Shown: positions 26,151-33,619 of the stretch, in pieces | Position numbering within the stretch: position 1 is the first letter of the stretch | How the letters are laid out: each line of letters starts with the position of its first letter | Assembly (NCBI GenBank): GCA_002689445.1 | Contig: NZGC01000030.1 | Span: 1 to 40,170, forward strand | Source of the DNA: Gammaproteobacteria bacterium | GTDB lineage: Bacteria > Pseudomonadota > Gammaproteobacteria > Pseudomonadales > Azotimanducaceae | Direction: 5' to 3' | DNA: 40,170 nucleotides | Translations under genes and position numbers: made by a program | The notes under the pieces: model-generated | What the model saw: the letters and a program-made list of their open reading frames with translations, nothing else | Databases searched by the model: none | Told to the model about the DNA's origin: nothing

Positions 26151-27346
26151 ACCCAAACCTGACCGCTCTGCAGCCCTACCCCTTTGATCAGCTCAATCGC
26201 TTGCTCGATTCGGTCGAGCCCGCGAAAAAACCGTTTATCTCACTGGCGCTGGGTGAGCCAAAACATCAACCGCCTGGTTTTATCCTTGAGGCGCTGAACG
26301 ATCGAGATCTCCTCACCCGTGGCCTGGCAACCTATCCACCAACTAGAGGATTGCCCGAATTACGATCGGCTATCAGTCAATTTATTCATCGTCGTTTTGA
26401 TCCGGCCGATGCTGACCCGGAACATCATGTCTTGCCCGTTAACGGGACGCGCGAGGCCTTATTTGCAGTCGCCCAAGCCCTCGCTTCACCCAGCGAGCGA
26501 CCGTTGACCCTGCTCCCAAATCCGTTTTACCAAATCTATGAAGGTGCCGCCTTATTGGCAGGCACCCAACCACGGTACATGCCCTGCCTCGTCGAAAACG
26601 ATTTCAAACCCGACATCAAAAACATCAGTGATGACATCTGGCAGCAAGTGGGACTGGTCTATTTGTGCAATCCCGGCAACCCCCATGGCGCCCTCTTATC
26701 CATCGACGAGTTGCAACAATGGATTGGCAAAGTGTTGGAGCATGACGCTATTTTGATTGTTGACGAATGTTACTCTGAGATTTTCAGAGACGAAGCGAAC
26801 CCGCCGGCGGGTTTACTCGAGGCAGCAGCGCTCATGGGCAATACAAGCTTTAAACACTGCCTCACATTTAACAGTTTATCGAAGCGGTCCAACCTGCCGG
26901 GTTTACGCTCCGGCTATGTGGCTGGCGACGCCGATTTACTTCGACAGTTTTTACTGTATCGAACCTATCATGGCAGTGCGATGCCGGTGCACAGTCAAAT
27001 CATTAGCTCGCTAGCATGGTCGGATGAACAACATGTCATCGACAATCGAGCAGTCTACGTCAAGAAGACCAATGATTTTATTGCCCGACTCAAACCTGTG
27101 TGGCCAATTGAACCACCCAAAGCGAGCTTTTACTTATGGCCAGAGACCCCGATCAATGATCTCGACTTTACTCGGGCTTTGATGCGTCAATGCAATATCA
27201 AAACCTTGCCAGGTCAATACCTTTCAAGAGTCGCTGATGGCATCAACCCCGGGGAAAATCGGGTAAGGCTGGCCTTAGTTGCCGATGAGGCTGCTTGCCA
27301 ACAGGCGGCAGACAGAATTGTAGAAAACTTTCACGCCTTGAGCTGA
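26147..27346 (+). CDS. dapC: Succinyldiaminopimelate transaminase
   Basis: DapC transfers an amino group from glutamate to N-succinyl-2-amino-6-ketopimelate in the succinylase branch of DAP/lysine synthesis. The 399-residue fold-type I PLP enzyme shows CNPGNPHG (Asn178), IVDECYSE (Asp206) and the PLP lysine in NSLSKRSNLPGLRSGY (Lys246). The specific name is supported by its similarity to DapC and by its place between glnD and dapD. Its ATG overlaps the glnD stop by 4 bases. Confidence 0.92.
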   Translation: MNPNLTALQPYPFDQLNRLLDSVEPAKKPFISLALGEPKHQPPGFILEALNDRDLLTRGLATYPPTRGLPELRSAISQFIHRRFDPADADPEHHVLPVNGTREALFAVAQALASPSERPLTLLPNPFYQIYEGAALLAGTQPRYMPCLVENDFKPDIKNISDDIWQQVGLVYLCNPGNPHGALLSIDELQQWIGKVLEHDAILIVDECYSEIFRDEANPPAGLLEAAALMGNTSFKHCLTFNSLSKRSNLPGLRSGYVAGDADLLRQFLLYRTYHGSAMPVHSQIISSLAWSDEQHVIDNRAVYVKKTNDFIARLKPVWPIEPPKASFYLWPETPINDLDFTRALMRQCNIKTLPGQYLSRVADGINPGENRVRLALVADEAACQQAADRIVENFHALS

Positions 27347-27412
27347 ATCTTGCCGTCAAACCAGTCATAATTGCTCCGTTTTCTGCCAGCGAGCATCACT
27401 CTAGGAGGTTTC

Positions 27413-28429
27413 ATGTTTTGTATCGGTATCGGAGTTGGCTCTCAAAATACGGCGGGAGCTTGGTTAGAGGTGGCCTTTCCAAAGTCGCTATTGGGTCCAT
27501 CTGCCACGCTCATCAAGGAAATTGAGACCCTAGTACCCTTAGAGGGCGAATCCGGTAACGTTCCACTCGATCAGGATCTCTGTGCTCGCCTCGCGGCGCA
27601 AATTTCTGACATAGCACAAAAGCAGTTACTTCAAGCATTGGCTAAGAGCCAGAAACCCTGCGTTCTAACCTGGCTCAAAGAAGACACTGCGATTGCCTCT
27701 ACCCCAGCCGCCTACCTCAAGCTTCATTTACTGTCTTCGGGACAGTGCCGACCTAACAGTCTTAATCTTGACGGCATCTTCGCGTCTTTGCCCAATGTTG
27801 CGTGGACGAGCCAAGGCGCGATCGCTACTGAAGAGTTGGAAGAGGCCTTGTTGCAGGCCCGCATCCAAGGTCAGCACCTTGAGGTCACCAGCATTGATAA
27901 ATTTCCGAAACTGACTAACTATCTAGCACCTAATGGCGCCCGCATTGCAGATTCTGCCAGGGTTCGACTCGGTGCCTATCTTGGACCCGGCACGACCGTC
28001 ATGCACGAGGGCTTTATCAATTTCAACGCTGGGGCAGAGGGCCCTAACATGGTAGAGGGGCGTATTTCGCAAGGCGTCTTCGTGCAAAAAGGAAGCGATT
28101 TAGGCGGTAGCGCTTCGACCGCAGGCACGCTATCTGGTGGCGGCAACCAAGTGATTAGTATCGGTGAGGATTGTTTGATCAGCGCTAACGCGGGCACTGG
28201 TATCTCCCTCGGCCACCGCTGCACCATTGAAGCCGGACTTTATATTACCCCTGGCACTCTGGTTACCCTTATCGACGTTGACGGCGCGCCTGTAAAAACT
28301 GTGAAAGCTCGGATACTCAATGGACAAGACGACCTCTTGTTTATTCGGCACTCGCAAACCGGGGAGGTTCAATGCCGAACCAATCAGCATGCGATCAAGC
28401 TCAATGACTTGCTCCACGCGCACAATTAA
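27413..28429 (+). CDS. dapD: 2,3,4,5-tetrahydropyridine-2,6-dicarboxylate N-succinyltransferase (Pseudomonas-type DapD)
   Basis: DapD succinylates tetrahydrodipicolinate, the step before DapC. The 338-residue protein is the long form known from Pseudomonas (about 344 aa) rather than the 274-aa E. coli form. The C-terminal half is a left-handed beta-helix of hexapeptide repeats (ARIADSARVRLGAYLGPGT onward) with GFINFNAGAEGPNMVEGRIS and GGGNQVISIGEDCLI. I chose ATG 27413 because AGGAGG ends 5 bases upstream; the in-frame TTG at 27371 has no such site. It is flanked by dapC and dapE on the same strand. Confidence 0.95.
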   Translation: MFCIGIGVGSQNTAGAWLEVAFPKSLLGPSATLIKEIETLVPLEGESGNVPLDQDLCARLAAQISDIAQKQLLQALAKSQKPCVLTWLKEDTAIASTPAAYLKLHLLSSGQCRPNSLNLDGIFASLPNVAWTSQGAIATEELEEALLQARIQGQHLEVTSIDKFPKLTNYLAPNGARIADSARVRLGAYLGPGTTVMHEGFINFNAGAEGPNMVEGRISQGVFVQKGSDLGGSASTAGTLSGGGNQVISIGEDCLISANAGTGISLGHRCTIEAGLYITPGTLVTLIDVDGAPVKTVKARILNGQDDLLFIRHSQTGEVQCRTNQHAIKLNDLLHAHN

Positions 28430-28440
28430 ACTAAACGCCT

Positions 28441-29607
28441 ATGCCTCCCTCAACCCAAATTGATTCGGATCGGTTACTTGATCTCACCAAAAAGCTGATC
28501 GAACGCCCTTCGATTTCGCCCGCTGATGAGGGCTGCCAAACCCTGCTGGCCGAGCAGCTGACGGCGCTGGGTTTTGAAATCACATCTATGCCCTTCGAGG
28601 ACGTGACCAATCTGTGGGCCGTACTCGACAGTCACCGGCCCGGACCTACCTTTTTATTCGCAGGCCATACCGACGTGGTACCACCTGGCCCACTCGATAG
28701 CTGGACTTACCCGCCCTTTGAACCGACCTGCCAAGACGGCTGGCTTTACGGACGCGGCAGTGCTGACATGAAATCCGCGCTTGCAGCTATGGTCTTTGCC
28801 TGTGAACAATTTATTGGGCAAGGCCAACCCTTCAACGGAAAAATTGCTTTCCTGATCACCAGTGATGAAGAGGCCGAGGCTCGACATGGCACCCGAGCTG
28901 TCATGGAAGCCTTATCCCAAACAGCTATCAACATTGATTATTGTCTCGTAGGCGAGCCTTCAAGCGCGAATGCCCTGGGCGATATGATCCGAGTCGGCCG
29001 GCGCGGCTCCCTGAATGCTCGTTTGACCATTCAAGGGAAATCCGGGCATGTCGCTTACCCACATACTGTGATTAACCCCATTCATCTCGCCATGCCGGCG
29101 CTTAGCCGATTGGCTGATACCGAATGGGATCAAGGTAATGCTTTTTTTCCGGCTACCAGCTTTCAGATTTCAAATCTGAATGCCGGCGTTGGCGTTCAAA
29201 ATGTGGTGCCCCAAGAGATCGTCGCAGCTTTTAATTTTCGTTATAGCACCGCTTCAACCGAGGCCAGTCTCAAAACGCGCACCGAGGCGATTCTTGCAGA
29301 TTTCGGCCTGCCTTTTGATATTGAATGGTCCCTTTCTGGTGAACCCTTCCTCAGCCAAGAAGGCGCCCTCATCGACGCTGCTATTCTAGGCATCCAAGGA
29401 GAAACCGGACTTACGCCTGAATTATCCACTGGAGGCGGTACCTCTGACGGTCGGTTTATTGCGCCCTTCGTCCCGGAAATCATTGAGCTGGGTTTGCTCA
29501 ATACCCACATCCATAAGATTGATGAGCGGGTACCTATCGACGATATCGCAGCGCTCGGGCGGATTTATACAACGATCCTTGATCGTCTCCTGAGAGACCA
29601 TGTCTGA
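28441..29607 (+). CDS. dapE: Succinyl-diaminopimelate desuccinylase
   Basis: DapE is a di-zinc M20 hydrolase that releases succinate to give LL-DAP, needed for lysine and peptidoglycan. The 388 residues (E. coli 375) include the metal ligands in FAGHTDVVPPG, GRGSADMKSALAAM and SDEEAEARHGT, the dimerisation (lid) domain with KSGHVAYPH, and the closing ELGLLNTHIHKIDERVPI with the last His. It follows dapD by 11 bases, and its end overlaps the next gene by 8 bases. Confidence 0.96.
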   Translation: MPPSTQIDSDRLLDLTKKLIERPSISPADEGCQTLLAEQLTALGFEITSMPFEDVTNLWAVLDSHRPGPTFLFAGHTDVVPPGPLDSWTYPPFEPTCQDGWLYGRGSADMKSALAAMVFACEQFIGQGQPFNGKIAFLITSDEEAEARHGTRAVMEALSQTAINIDYCLVGEPSSANALGDMIRVGRRGSLNARLTIQGKSGHVAYPHTVINPIHLAMPALSRLADTEWDQGNAFFPATSFQISNLNAGVGVQNVVPQEIVAAFNFRYSTASTEASLKTRTEAILADFGLPFDIEWSLSGEPFLSQEGALIDAAILGIQGETGLTPELSTGGGTSDGRFIAPFVPEIIELGLLNTHIHKIDERVPIDDIAALGRIYTTILDRLLRDHV

Positions 29608-29980
29608 ACCCCCTTTTCCAGACCTTGAGATCTACATCAAAAGCTCAGACTTGGAGGCGATATCGCATGCCATCGGCCAGGTCTTGCCGATAGGTCAGTG
29701 GCAGGATGCCGGCACTGCTCGTGTGACCGAAATTGTCACAGAGGTAGGCCGAGCTGAACTGGTCATCCAACCAAAAGCTTATCGAACCTATACCAGCGTT
29801 TGGCTAAAATCGAACCTCAGTAACTTTGCTTGTGATGCTGACTTTGCAGCGGCCGTGAGCCAACATCTCCCTGATCTTATTCGATGTAGCCAAGGTTCCT
29901 GGAGCGATGAATCAGAGGACGATGACTTACCTTGGTTTTGGTTTGAAAAGGGTGATCGTGGGGAGTCCCGGTGGGACTAA
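29600..29980 (+). CDS. Conserved-looking protein of unknown function
   Basis: I do not recognise this 126-residue protein. It is acidic and soluble-looking, with no signal peptide or membrane segment. The first 100 residues alternate helix- and strand-like stretches (ISHAIGQVL, VTEIVTEVG, RAELVIQP), and the end is highly acidic (SDESEDDD), followed by an aromatic patch (LPWFWFEKG). Its start overlaps the dapE stop by 8 bases and its end overlaps the gspN GTG by 10 bases, which supports real, coupled translation. It bridges the DAP and secretion genes; a role with either is undetermined. Confidence 0.75.
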   Translation: MSEPPFPDLEIYIKSSDLEAISHAIGQVLPIGQWQDAGTARVTEIVTEVGRAELVIQPKAYRTYTSVWLKSNLSNFACDADFAAAVSQHLPDLIRCSQGSWSDESEDDDLPWFWFEKGDRGESRWD

Positions 29981-30720
29981 AGTCCGGATTGTTGCTCTTC
30001 GTTCTCGCGAGCTTGACCCTTGTCATCAGTATCGCTTGGTTTATTCCCGCAAGTGTCGTTTGGAAGCAGCTTGCATCAGAATTGACCTACCCCAATGAGC
30101 TCGCAATCAGCACGCCTCGCGGCTCTCTCAGAAAAGGAACAACCGCGGTACGCTTTCGTAGCTTCCCCACCTCAACCCTCAGCTGGCAAGCTCAGTGGCC
30201 AACGCTGCACCAGGGCGATATCACTTTCCGCTACCTCGCTTCACTGCAAGGCGCCAATCATGAATTGAATGCCCAGCTCGCCGTGTCACTCAGTACCCCT
30301 CGAATCGAGATCAGCGAGCTGAACGGCTATGTTGACAGCAAAGACATCAATCAGCTCGCAGTGGCTTACGGGCACCAGCTGGAAGGTAAACTTACCCTCA
30401 GCCAAGGCGCCATGGAAATCACTGACCGTTGTCTAACCTTTATGACTGGTGACCTTCACTGGGACGGGGGCAGGATTGTTTTCAGCACCCCCAACAGGGT
30501 TGAACGCTATGATCTTCCCGATTTGTCTGGATTGCTCAAGAGCCAGGCCTGCGGTATTGAGATCAACGTCAGACGCAATCAGAATGACTTAGCGCGTCTC
30601 GCACTTAAGCCAGACGGTTGGTTTTTGGCCGAGCTCCAACCCGCGTTACTGAGCATGGCGAAGATTACAGGTGCTGACCACCTCAAGGCCCCTCTGCTGT
30701 TCGAAGAGAAAATCCTGTAA
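29971..30720 (+). CDS. gspN: Type II secretion system protein N
   Basis: GspN is an accessory inner-membrane component of some type II secretion systems, with a periplasmic domain thought to contact the GspC/D part. The 249-residue protein has one N-terminal membrane anchor (about residues 5-26, LLLFVLASLTLVISIAWF), then a beta-rich periplasmic domain with the family-like pattern GSLRKGTTAVRF and LTLSQGAMEIT. The start is GTG with GGGGAG 5 bases upstream. Its position directly before gspC and gspD supports the name, because the protein itself is poorly conserved. Confidence 0.78.
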   Translation: MGLKSGLLLFVLASLTLVISIAWFIPASVVWKQLASELTYPNELAISTPRGSLRKGTTAVRFRSFPTSTLSWQAQWPTLHQGDITFRYLASLQGANHELNAQLAVSLSTPRIEISELNGYVDSKDINQLAVAYGHQLEGKLTLSQGAMEITDRCLTFMTGDLHWDGGRIVFSTPNRVERYDLPDLSGLLKSQACGIEINVRRNQNDLARLALKPDGWFLAELQPALLSMAKITGADHLKAPLLFEEKIL

Positions 30721-30749
30721 CCTTTAGTGAAACTGAATTAGCTGCTCTT

Positions 30750-31655
30750 ATGATCGAACAATTGCTGAATAGGTTCCAACAACCGCTGTCCATCGGCATC
30801 GTCGCAATCTGCACCGGTTGGGCGATCTATCTGATCGTCCAAAACGTCTTTTTTTATCTGGACGCACAAGTTGCCGTTGAACTCGATCAAGTTGCCCAAG
30901 CACCAGCGACGAGTCGCAACCCCGCCAGATCAACAAGCATTCAGGATACTACCCTGAGCCTCTTTGGCCGCACCAACGATACCCCGAAAGCAGTGGTGGT
31001 CGAAGCGCCTCAAACTCGTCTTAATCTTGAACTTGAGGGTGTCTTCCTAAGCGCTGCTAATGAGGTTTCCAGTGCAATTGTTGCTGAACGCGGCCGCGAT
31101 GGAAAACTCTACCGCGTAGGCGACAAACTCCCCGGGAATAGTGTTTTGCACTCTGTCGCTGCCGATCACATTTTACTTAAACGCAGTGGCCGACTTGAAA
31201 AATTAATGTTCGTAACCAAGCGCTTAGGCATTGAAACCGCAAGCGGTAACCGCCGAGGGTCATCGTCAGCTGTGAAGCCGCAACGAACCCTCGCGAGCGC
31301 ACGACCGACGAATCCCAGGGCGACTTCAAGTACTACATCACAACGCTCATCTGGCGACGCAATTGCAGACTTTCGTAACCGACTGGCAACCAATCCAAAG
31401 TCCGTCCTTGATGAATATGGATTAAAGGCTGTGGCACCAGGGACCAGCCAGGGTTATAAGGTCGAATCGGCTCACCCAGCGCTGCGTAACTCAGGCTTGC
31501 AGCCCGGGGATCGAGTGGTTTCTGTCAACGGCGCCCCGCTGGGCGTTGCAATGAATGATGCCAGACTGGTTGATCAAGCGCGTTCTGCCGGACGCGTTAG
31601 AGTAGAAGTCGAACGCGGTGGTCGACGCTTTTTCCTCACGATTCCCATACCCTAA
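30750..31655 (+). CDS. gspC: Type II secretion system inner-membrane protein GspC
   Basis: GspC links the inner-membrane platform to the GspD secretin. The 301-residue protein has a short cytoplasmic start, one membrane helix (about 14-33), a homology region (about 90-155, with LEGVFLSAANEVSSAIVAE and YRVGDKLPGNSVLHSVAADHILL), a Ser/Arg/Pro-rich linker (about 165-205), and a C-terminal PDZ domain (about 225-300, with LRNSGLQPGDRVVSVNG). It follows gspN by 29 bases and precedes gspD by 48 bases. Confidence 0.9.
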   Translation: MIEQLLNRFQQPLSIGIVAICTGWAIYLIVQNVFFYLDAQVAVELDQVAQAPATSRNPARSTSIQDTTLSLFGRTNDTPKAVVVEAPQTRLNLELEGVFLSAANEVSSAIVAERGRDGKLYRVGDKLPGNSVLHSVAADHILLKRSGRLEKLMFVTKRLGIETASGNRRGSSSAVKPQRTLASARPTNPRATSSTTSQRSSGDAIADFRNRLATNPKSVLDEYGLKAVAPGTSQGYKVESAHPALRNSGLQPGDRVVSVNGAPLGVAMNDARLVDQARSAGRVRVEVERGGRRFFLTIPIP

Positions 31656-31703
31656 GCGCTGTTCATCCAGTACACTTACCTCGAGCCAGAACCTTCGTCG
31701 CTT

Positions 31704-33593
31704 ATGAGCCTAATCCAAAAAATATTGATCGCTTGCTGCCTTCTCACGGCATTAACCGTGAGCGCCGAGGAAACTTGGAAGATCAATCTCAAAAATGCCG
31801 ATATTCGTGAATTTGTCACCCAGGTTTCGGCCATCACCGGTAAGAGTTTCATCATTGATCCAAGGGTCAAGGGTGATGTCACCATCGTGTCCAATGTCAC
31901 CCTTGATGAAGATTCCGTTTACCAACTTTTTCTTAGCGTGCTGCAAGTTCACGGTTTCGCCGCCGTGCCAACAGGGTCAGCGATTAAAATTGTACAGACG
32001 GTGCTGGCCAAGCAATCGGGAAATCCCAATGATTTTGTCGATGACTTGATCTCTCAGGAACTGGTTACCCGGGTGATACCGATATCCTACGCGACATCCG
32101 AAGACATGGTTAAAGTCCTTCGACCTTTGATTCCTCAATACGGCCACATCGCAGCGCTCAGTAACCCTAATGTGCTGATCATCAGTGATCATGCAGCCAA
32201 CATCACTCGCTTGGTAGAGATTATCAATCGAGTCGATATCGCAGATACCCTAGAAGTCGCCATCGTTGATCTGGAAGAAGCCTGGGTCGAAGATATCGTT
32301 CGATTACTCGAAGAACTCGCGCCAGATCAAATCGGCAAGAGCGCCAAAGGTCCGAACAAAGTCAGCATCGTCGCCAGTGAGCGCACTAATAGCCTTGTGA
32401 TCAAAGGCGAACGCTACACCCTAGCTCGCGTCAAAGCCCTGGTCGATCAACTGGACGTTCCCGCGAATCGATCAGGCACGATCAAAGTCATTCGACTCGC
32501 TCATTCTGACGCTGCCAAAATGGCTGAAATCTTAAGCAACGTCGTCAGCAGTAAGAGCGGCAGCAGTGAAGACAAGATGGTTGAGGTGAGCATCCAAGCA
32601 GATGAAGCCATCAATGCCCTGGTGATTAGAGCGGATCCCGCCAACATGATCGACCTCATGGACATTATCGATAGCCTCGACGTCAGGCGCCTTCAAGTAC
32701 TCATTGAAGCGGCAATTGTTGAGGTCACCAGCGACTTCAGTCGACAGCTGGGTAGTGAATTGGCGGTCGGCGACAGCACCAGCGGCACCACGCCCTTGGG
32801 TTTGACCGCACCGAGTGGCACCCTCGCTCAAATCCTTCAAGGACTGGCCGTTCCGGGTGGCGCTGGATCAGTGCCCACCCAGCTGGGGGAATCACCCCTG
32901 ATTGCCGGGGGTCGAGTTTCGGAGAATGGGACCAGTTTTGGCTTTATCGTACGGGCACTCGCTGCCAACAGCGACGTCAACTTATTGTCAACGCCCAGCA
33001 TTACCACCATGGATAATGAAGAGGCCAAAATCGTGGTTGGCCAAAATGTTCCTTTCCGCACAGGCTCAACGGTTACCGGCAGCCAAGGCACCACCAATCC
33101 TTTTACGACCATTCAACGTGAGGACGTAGGGCTCACCCTTGAGGTAACGCCCCACATCAACAGCGACAGTTTGGTGAGGTTGCTGATTCATCAAGAAGTC
33201 TCTGAGGTGGATGCCTCAAGCCTGACTGTGATTGGGTCTGAAGCCGCTGCAGATTTAATCACCAATAAGCGAACCATCGACACCACAATTTTGGTTGAAA
33301 ATGAGGAAGTCATTATTTTAGGCGGGCTCATTCGAGACAAAGAAACCCAAGGCGAATCGCGAGTACCGTTGCTGGGAAGCATCCCAGGATTGGGTGCCCT
33401 ATTTAGGAGCCGAACCAAAAACATCGAGAAACAGAATCTGTTGGTATTCCTGCGACCGACCGTACTGACCTCGAGTGCTGATATTGCAGAGACATCAGCA
33501 AGAAAGTTTAACCGCGTATTTGAATTAGAAATTGAAGGTACCGGCCAAGATACGGCCGAACGGTTGTCAGACCTTCTCGATGCCAGACGGTAA
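31704..33593 (+). CDS. gspD: Type II secretion system secretin GspD
   Basis: GspD forms the outer-membrane pore of the type II secretion system. The 629-residue protein has a signal peptide (cleavage after VSA near residue 21), the N0 domain (INLKNADIREFVTQVSAITG), three repeated N1-N3 domains (about 100-330), and the C-terminal secretin domain with SDVNLLSTPSITTMDNEEA, VGQNVPFRTGS and VGLTLEVTPHI. It ends without a long S-domain of the pilotin-binding type. The genes expected next, gspE and gspF, are not present; plsB follows after 26 bases. Confidence 0.96.
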   Translation: MSLIQKILIACCLLTALTVSAEETWKINLKNADIREFVTQVSAITGKSFIIDPRVKGDVTIVSNVTLDEDSVYQLFLSVLQVHGFAAVPTGSAIKIVQTVLAKQSGNPNDFVDDLISQELVTRVIPISYATSEDMVKVLRPLIPQYGHIAALSNPNVLIISDHAANITRLVEIINRVDIADTLEVAIVDLEEAWVEDIVRLLEELAPDQIGKSAKGPNKVSIVASERTNSLVIKGERYTLARVKALVDQLDVPANRSGTIKVIRLAHSDAAKMAEILSNVVSSKSGSSEDKMVEVSIQADEAINALVIRADPANMIDLMDIIDSLDVRRLQVLIEAAIVEVTSDFSRQLGSELAVGDSTSGTTPLGLTAPSGTLAQILQGLAVPGGAGSVPTQLGESPLIAGGRVSENGTSFGFIVRALAANSDVNLLSTPSITTMDNEEAKIVVGQNVPFRTGSTVTGSQGTTNPFTTIQREDVGLTLEVTPHINSDSLVRLLIHQEVSEVDASSLTVIGSEAAADLITNKRTIDTTILVENEEVIILGGLIRDKETQGESRVPLLGSIPGLGALFRSRTKNIEKQNLLVFLRPTVLTSSADIAETSARKFNRVFELEIEGTGQDTAERLSDLLDARR

Positions 33594-33619
33594 GTTGGCT
33601 CTGGCATCCAGGTAACAAC

